Shown here one piece after another: positions 60,712-64,000 of a DNA stretch of 64,000 nucleotides. The stretch is from CAVRUZ01 sp963724495 (lineage in GTDB: Bacteria > Actinomycetota > Actinomycetes > Propionibacteriales > DAIQRJ01). Under the pieces are notes generated by a model. The model had not been told where the DNA came from, did no database searches, and was given only the letters and a program-made list of their open reading frames with translations. A program made the translations under genes and the position numbers. Location of the stretch: positions 60,898-124,897 of the forward strand of contig CAVRUZ010000007.1 in the NCBI GenBank assembly GCA_963724495.1, read 5' to 3'. Numbering within the stretch: the first letter of the stretch is position 1; each line of letters opens with the position of its first letter.

Positions 60712-63240
60712 TCAGCCTCCCGACGGGCAGGTGATGGGTGTGCTCGATGCCGCGACGGGTGGTCGGATCGCCGCCAGGTCCCGGGCCCGTTCGCGGGACA
60801 GGTTCCACTCGAGCCAATCGTCGCCCGTCAGCTCGTCGGAGTATCGGGTCGCGCACTCGAACTGGTCGGGGGGCAGTCGGACGAGGGCCGGGTAGGCGTC
60901 GGTCGACAACTCGCCCAGGTACTGCCAATCGATGCCGACCGGAGTGCCGGCGCGGGCGATGTTGTGCTCGGCGATGTAGAGGTCGGGGTTGAGCAGAGCC
61001 AGCCCGAGCAGGGCTGCCACACCAAGGCGGACAGCGACCGGGACAAGCCACCGCCTTGCGCCGACCACGCCGGCGACCATGACGAGCACGACGACCACCC
61101 CGAGCCAGCCCTCGAAGACGGACACCAGGAGCCGGAGCCGGGTGAATCCATACGCCTCCTCGTAGAGGTGAATCCGGTACAGCGCCGAGATCGTGACGAC
61201 GATCGTCATCAGACACAGGGCACCAAGGGCGAGGTCACGACTGCGGCCCGGGGTGGCCTTGCGCGCCGCCCAGGCGACAACGGTCAGCGTGAGGATGGTC
61301 GCGACCGTGAGCTGGCCGAAGCCCTGGTGGACGTACTCGGCATAGGTGAGGCCGATGGTCCGCTGCAGGTACTCGTGCCCACCGAACAACACGGTGGCCT
61401 GAGCAACCAGGAAGGCAAGGAAGACCACGTCCAGCACCAGGATCGGAGCCAGCCACTCGAACTCCTTGCGAGCCTTGGCCATCGGCAGCCGAAGCCGGTC
61501 GACGGCGGGTGGTGCCATGGCGACGAAGGCCGCCGCCAGTGTCCCAATGGCGATGAACGTGGCCACGACGGCACGCGCCGGAATGTCCTTCCAGTCGATG
61601 TCCGGCGTGATGGCGTCCACCCAGGAGGCGAACAACGCATCGGCCGAGGCGAACAGCGCACCGAAGACGAGCAGCAGGACCAGGGAGAGGACCACCGTGC
61701 GGGTCGCCGGCAGCCACCCCTGCGCGCGGTTCCGCGGCTTCAGCGTCCTGCCGAGCCAGGGCAGCCCTCGGAACACGGCGAGCGGCACGGCGGCCAACGT
61801 CGCAATCACTGCGACGACGGAGGCGGCCTTGGTCGAGTTCACCGCGGTCAGCAGCAGGGCTGACAGGAGACACAGCACCGCGATCCACTCTGCGTCTCGC
61901 ACGAACAGCGGTGCGAGCAGCAGAGCCACGAGGGCGGCGTCGAACGTGTCGAGGCGGCTCCAGCGACGGACGTCGGCTCGCGTGGCCCCCGCGACGAAGA
62001 CGGTCCCGACCAGCGCGGCGACCACGAGGGTGGTGCCGATGCCGAGGCTCCGATTAGGCACCACGATGCTGGCGAGAACGCCGACGACCACGGCGGCCAG
62101 CACGATCAGGGGCCGACGATGGGGTGCGTCCGGCCAGTACGTGGCCAGCACGTCGCGCTGTGGCGGCGTGGCTCCCTGCGTACCGGGATAGGGAGCCGGT
62201 GGGGTGAAGGTGCTGCTCATGACGGGCTGCTTCCTGATGGGGGTGTGGCGGTCGGGGTCGGACGGGAGGGTGACCTGAATGCGGCAACCGCGGTCGCCGT
62301 CCGCGACGGCGATGGTGCCGCCGTGCAGTTGGGCGACCCAGCGGGAGATGGCCAGGCCGAGACCGGTGCCGCTGCTGTGCGCGGCGCTGGTGGTGAACCG
62401 TTCGAACACGGCGCCGCGGTCGGCCGCGGCGATCCCGGGCCCCTGGTCGGCAACGGCGAGCAGGACGTCGTCACCCAGCCGTTCGGCACTGAGCCTGACC
62501 TCCCCGCCGGACGGGCTGTGCCGGGTGGCGTTGTCGAGGAGGTTGGCCAGCAGTTGGTGCAGCCGGTCGGGATCGGCCGGAACGGTCAGCGCTTCGGGCT
62601 GCACGTCTACCTGGTAGCGCACCCCGTCGGCGCGGGCCTGGGCAACGGCGTCGTCGAAGATGTCGGTGAGCCGGACCTCCTGGAGCCGCAGCGGCGTCAC
62701 CCCCTCCTCGACGCGGGACAGGTCGAGCAGGTCCTCGACCAGGCGCCCCAGCCGCTGGGTCTGCGCCAGGGCCGTACGAAGCTCATCGGGACCGGGCTTG
62801 GACACTCCGTCGACGAGGTTCTCCAGCACCGCCTGCAGTGCGGAGATGGGCGTGCGCAACTCGTGCGAGACGTTGGCCACCAGGTCGCGACGGTGGCGGT
62901 CCACCATCTCCAGGGTCGCCGCCATCCGGTTGAACGCGCGGGCGAGTTCTCCGACTTCGTCGCGGGAGGTTGCGTGCACCCGTTGGGAATAGTCGCCCTG
63001 CGCCATCCGCTGGGCGGCGTACGTCATCTCCCGCAGCGGCGAGGTCATCCCCCGGGCCAGCAACTGGGTGACGACCAGTGCCGCGATCACGGCGACCGGC
63101 ACGGTGGCCCACGGTGAGATGCCGAGCTGGGTCCCGATGACCGCCAGCACCGAGGCCACGCCGATCGTCACGGCGACGAGCAGGCCCAGCTTCATCTTGA
63201 TCGAGCGCACCCGGTCGAGCGGGCGCAGGTCGCGCTTCAC
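60712..63240 (-). CDS. Sensor histidine kinase continuous with a DUF4153/DUF4173-type membrane domain
   Basis: This is one open frame of 842 residues. Residues 1-65 hold two membrane helices with almost no outer loop, then HAMP (about 62-115), HisKA with phospho-His126 (NVSHELRTPIS), and HATPase with LLDNATRHS, ADQGPGIAAAD and GTGLGLAI (to about 330). From residue 341 (ATG 62220, SSTFTPPAPYPG) comes a separate protein-like start followed by a DUF4153/DUF4173 domain of about a dozen helices to the end. Either this is a genuine fusion or a one-base indel has joined two genes that would overlap as ATGA. The GTG start overlaps the response-regulator stop by four bases. Confidence 0.82.
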   Translation of the reverse strand: MKRDLRPLDRVRSIKMKLGLLVAVTIGVASVLAVIGTQLGISPWATVPVAVIAALVVTQLLARGMTSPLREMTYAAQRMAQGDYSQRVHATSRDEVGELARAFNRMAATLEMVDRHRRDLVANVSHELRTPISALQAVLENLVDGVSKPGPDELRTALAQTQRLGRLVEDLLDLSRVEEGVTPLRLQEVRLTDIFDDAVAQARADGVRYQVDVQPEALTVPADPDRLHQLLANLLDNATRHSPSGGEVRLSAERLGDDVLLAVADQGPGIAAADRGAVFERFTTSAAHSSGTGLGLAISRWVAQLHGGTIAVADGDRGCRIQVTLPSDPDRHTPIRKQPVMSSTFTPPAPYPGTQGATPPQRDVLATYWPDAPHRRPLIVLAAVVVGVLASIVVPNRSLGIGTTLVVAALVGTVFVAGATRADVRRWSRLDTFDAALVALLLAPLFVRDAEWIAVLCLLSALLLTAVNSTKAASVVAVIATLAAVPLAVFRGLPWLGRTLKPRNRAQGWLPATRTVVLSLVLLLVFGALFASADALFASWVDAITPDIDWKDIPARAVVATFIAIGTLAAAFVAMAPPAVDRLRLPMAKARKEFEWLAPILVLDVVFLAFLVAQATVLFGGHEYLQRTIGLTYAEYVHQGFGQLTVATILTLTVVAWAARKATPGRSRDLALGALCLMTIVVTISALYRIHLYEEAYGFTRLRLLVSVFEGWLGVVVVLVMVAGVVGARRWLVPVAVRLGVAALLGLALLNPDLYIAEHNIARAGTPVGIDWQYLGELSTDAYPALVRLPPDQFECATRYSDELTGDDWLEWNLSRERARDLAAIRPPVAASSTPITCPSGG

Positions 63241-63923
63241 GATCGAGGCTCGAGTGCATAGCCGACGCCGTGCACGGTGCGCACGAGGCCCGCACCGAGC
63301 TTGCGCCGCAACGACTTGATGTGGCTGTCGACGGTCCGCGTGCCCGATGCGTCGGCCCAGCCCCACACTTCTGCCAGCAGGGACTCACGACTGAGCACGG
63401 TGCCCGGCCTCGCGGCGAGGCAGGACAACAGGTCGAACTCGGTCGGCGTGAGGTGCACCTCGTCGGTGTCGGTCCACACCCGCCTGGAGGCACCGTCGAT
63501 GCGCAGTCCGTTGACGTTGACGTTCGGGGCCGGAACGGCGATCGACCTCGCGCGTTCGACCCGGCGGAGCAAGACCCGGATCCGCGCGACGAGCTCGCGC
63601 ATGGAGAACGGCTTGGTCATGTAGTCGTCCGCGCCGATGCCCAGCCCCACCAGGAGATCCGTCTCGTCGTCGCGGGCCGTCAGCATCAGGACGGGAACCG
63701 GCCGCTGCGCCTGGAGTCGCCGGCACACCTCGTAGCCATCGAGACCGGGCAGCATGACGTCGAGCACCACCAGGTCGGGGTGCCACGCGGCGGCCTGCTC
63801 CAGCGCTGCGAGTCCGTCGTGCACCTGGTTGACCGCGAAGTTCTCCGCCGCCAGACGCGCGGCGATGGCATCGGCGATGGTGCGCTCGTCCTCGACGACG
63901 AGGACACGGGGCTGATGACTCAC
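63237..63923 (-). CDS. OmpR/PhoB family response regulator
   Basis: This response regulator of 228 residues has an N-terminal REC (VVEDE pocket, phospho-acceptor Asp in LVVLDVMLPGLDG near residue 53, Lys in YMTKPFSM) and a C-terminal winged helix (EVHLTPTEFDLLSCLA, TVDSHIKSLRRKLG, VRTVHGVGYALE). The start is GTG 63923 after CGAAGG. It is coupled to the kinase by a four-base overlap. Two 11-base-spaced direct repeats upstream are candidate binding sites for autoregulation. Confidence 0.94.
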   Translation of the reverse strand: MSHQPRVLVVEDERTIADAIAARLAAENFAVNQVHDGLAALEQAAAWHPDLVVLDVMLPGLDGYEVCRRLQAQRPVPVLMLTARDDETDLLVGLGIGADDYMTKPFSMRELVARIRVLLRRVERARSIAVPAPNVNVNGLRIDGASRRVWTDTDEVHLTPTEFDLLSCLAARPGTVLSRESLLAEVWGWADASGTRTVDSHIKSLRRKLGAGLVRTVHGVGYALEPRS

Positions 63924-63960
63924 CCTTCGAGAGTAGGAGAGCGGCTGGGCCGACCGGCGC

Positions 63961-63981
63961 AGAAGTTGTGAAGATTCTGTG
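63961..63981 (-). promoter_or_regulatory. Direct repeats upstream of the response regulator, candidate binding site
   Basis: Read on the minus strand, CACAGAATCT and CACAACTTCT (CACAnnnTCT twice) start 11 bases apart, the helical spacing used by OmpR/PhoB-type dimers on direct repeats. They lie about 38-58 bases upstream of the GTG start, a suitable place for autoregulation. Confidence 0.5.
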
Positions 63982-64000
63982 CAGATGTGCCGATCCCGCT

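Noticed and set aside
1..64000. tRNA, rRNA, CRISPR arrays and insertion sequences
   Set aside because: None recognised: no cloverleaf-like sequence with a CCA-type end, no regularly spaced repeats, and no transposase ORF.

Overview
The window is high-GC DNA with dense coding on both strands, many GTG/TTG starts, short or 4-base gene overlaps, leaderless-looking promoters, Tat-exported EfeB, a DUF222/HNH endonuclease and DUF664/DinB proteins. All of this fits a free-living actinobacterium. Nocardioides-like Nocardioidaceae is my best guess; this is inference from gene content, not from a marker gene. No rRNA, tRNA, CRISPR array, insertion sequence or origin was seen.

Layout. 1-2.1 kb: end of an efe iron-uptake operon (EfeO, EfeB). 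2.2-11.7 kb: a DUF5684 membrane protein, then a minus-strand block of TetR regulator, heterodimeric ABC exporter, GH97 glycosidase, aldehyde dehydrogenase and Gfo/Idh/MocA oxidoreductase. 11.8-18.0 kb: GH78 rhamnosidase-like enzyme and a second ABC exporter pair. A perfect TetR-type operator lies between tetR and the rhamnosidase. 18-24.7 kb: phosphoribosyltransferase, phytanoyl-CoA dioxygenase-like enzyme, streptomycin-kinase-like gene, then a possible ether-lipid set (SDR, PlsC acyltransferase, alkyl-DHAP-synthase-like FAD enzyme) and a degenerate kinase. 24.8-28.1 kb: MMPL transporter and LacI regulator. 28.2-30.4 kb: two short related ORFs of unknown family behind a strong promoter-like sequence, an ankyrin protein and a small acidic ORF.

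30.5-38.6 kb is the highlight: seven overlapping genes (MCP, CheW, CheA-REC, CheB, CheR-TPR, CheW, REC-GGDEF). Their domain inventory is that of a Wsp surface-sensing system, which ends in a diguanylate cyclase rather than CheY. No flagellar gene is nearby. A cupin and a possible RemA-like matrix regulator follow.

39.5-46.9 kb: CDP-alcohol phosphotransferase, membrane sulfatase-like enzyme, GT4 glycosyltransferase, a fluoride-channel (CrcB) pair, methyltransferase, VOC, DUF1905 and GNAT genes. 47-50 kb: a DUF222/HNH endonuclease, a GNAT, and a deletion scar where a divergent tetR/methyltransferase pair has lost both N-termini. 50-60.7 kb: an RNA 2'-O-methyltransferase, an ArsR-SRPBCC operon with operator, DinB, an APH-type kinase, a PEP-mutase/isocitrate-lyase family enzyme, an RHH-VOC operon, a membrane protein, a lone tail-collar protein, an MFS transporter and VOC proteins. 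60.7-64 kb: an OmpR-type two-component system whose kinase reads in frame into a DUF4153-type membrane protein.

At least ten single-base frameshifts interrupt otherwise well-conserved genes: DUF5684, ABC subunit, phosphoribosyltransferase, APH, SDR, MMPL, LacI (two) and HNH (two). In each the correct protein continues in another frame. I read most of them as assembly or sequencing indels rather than decay, and have annotated the full gene spans.
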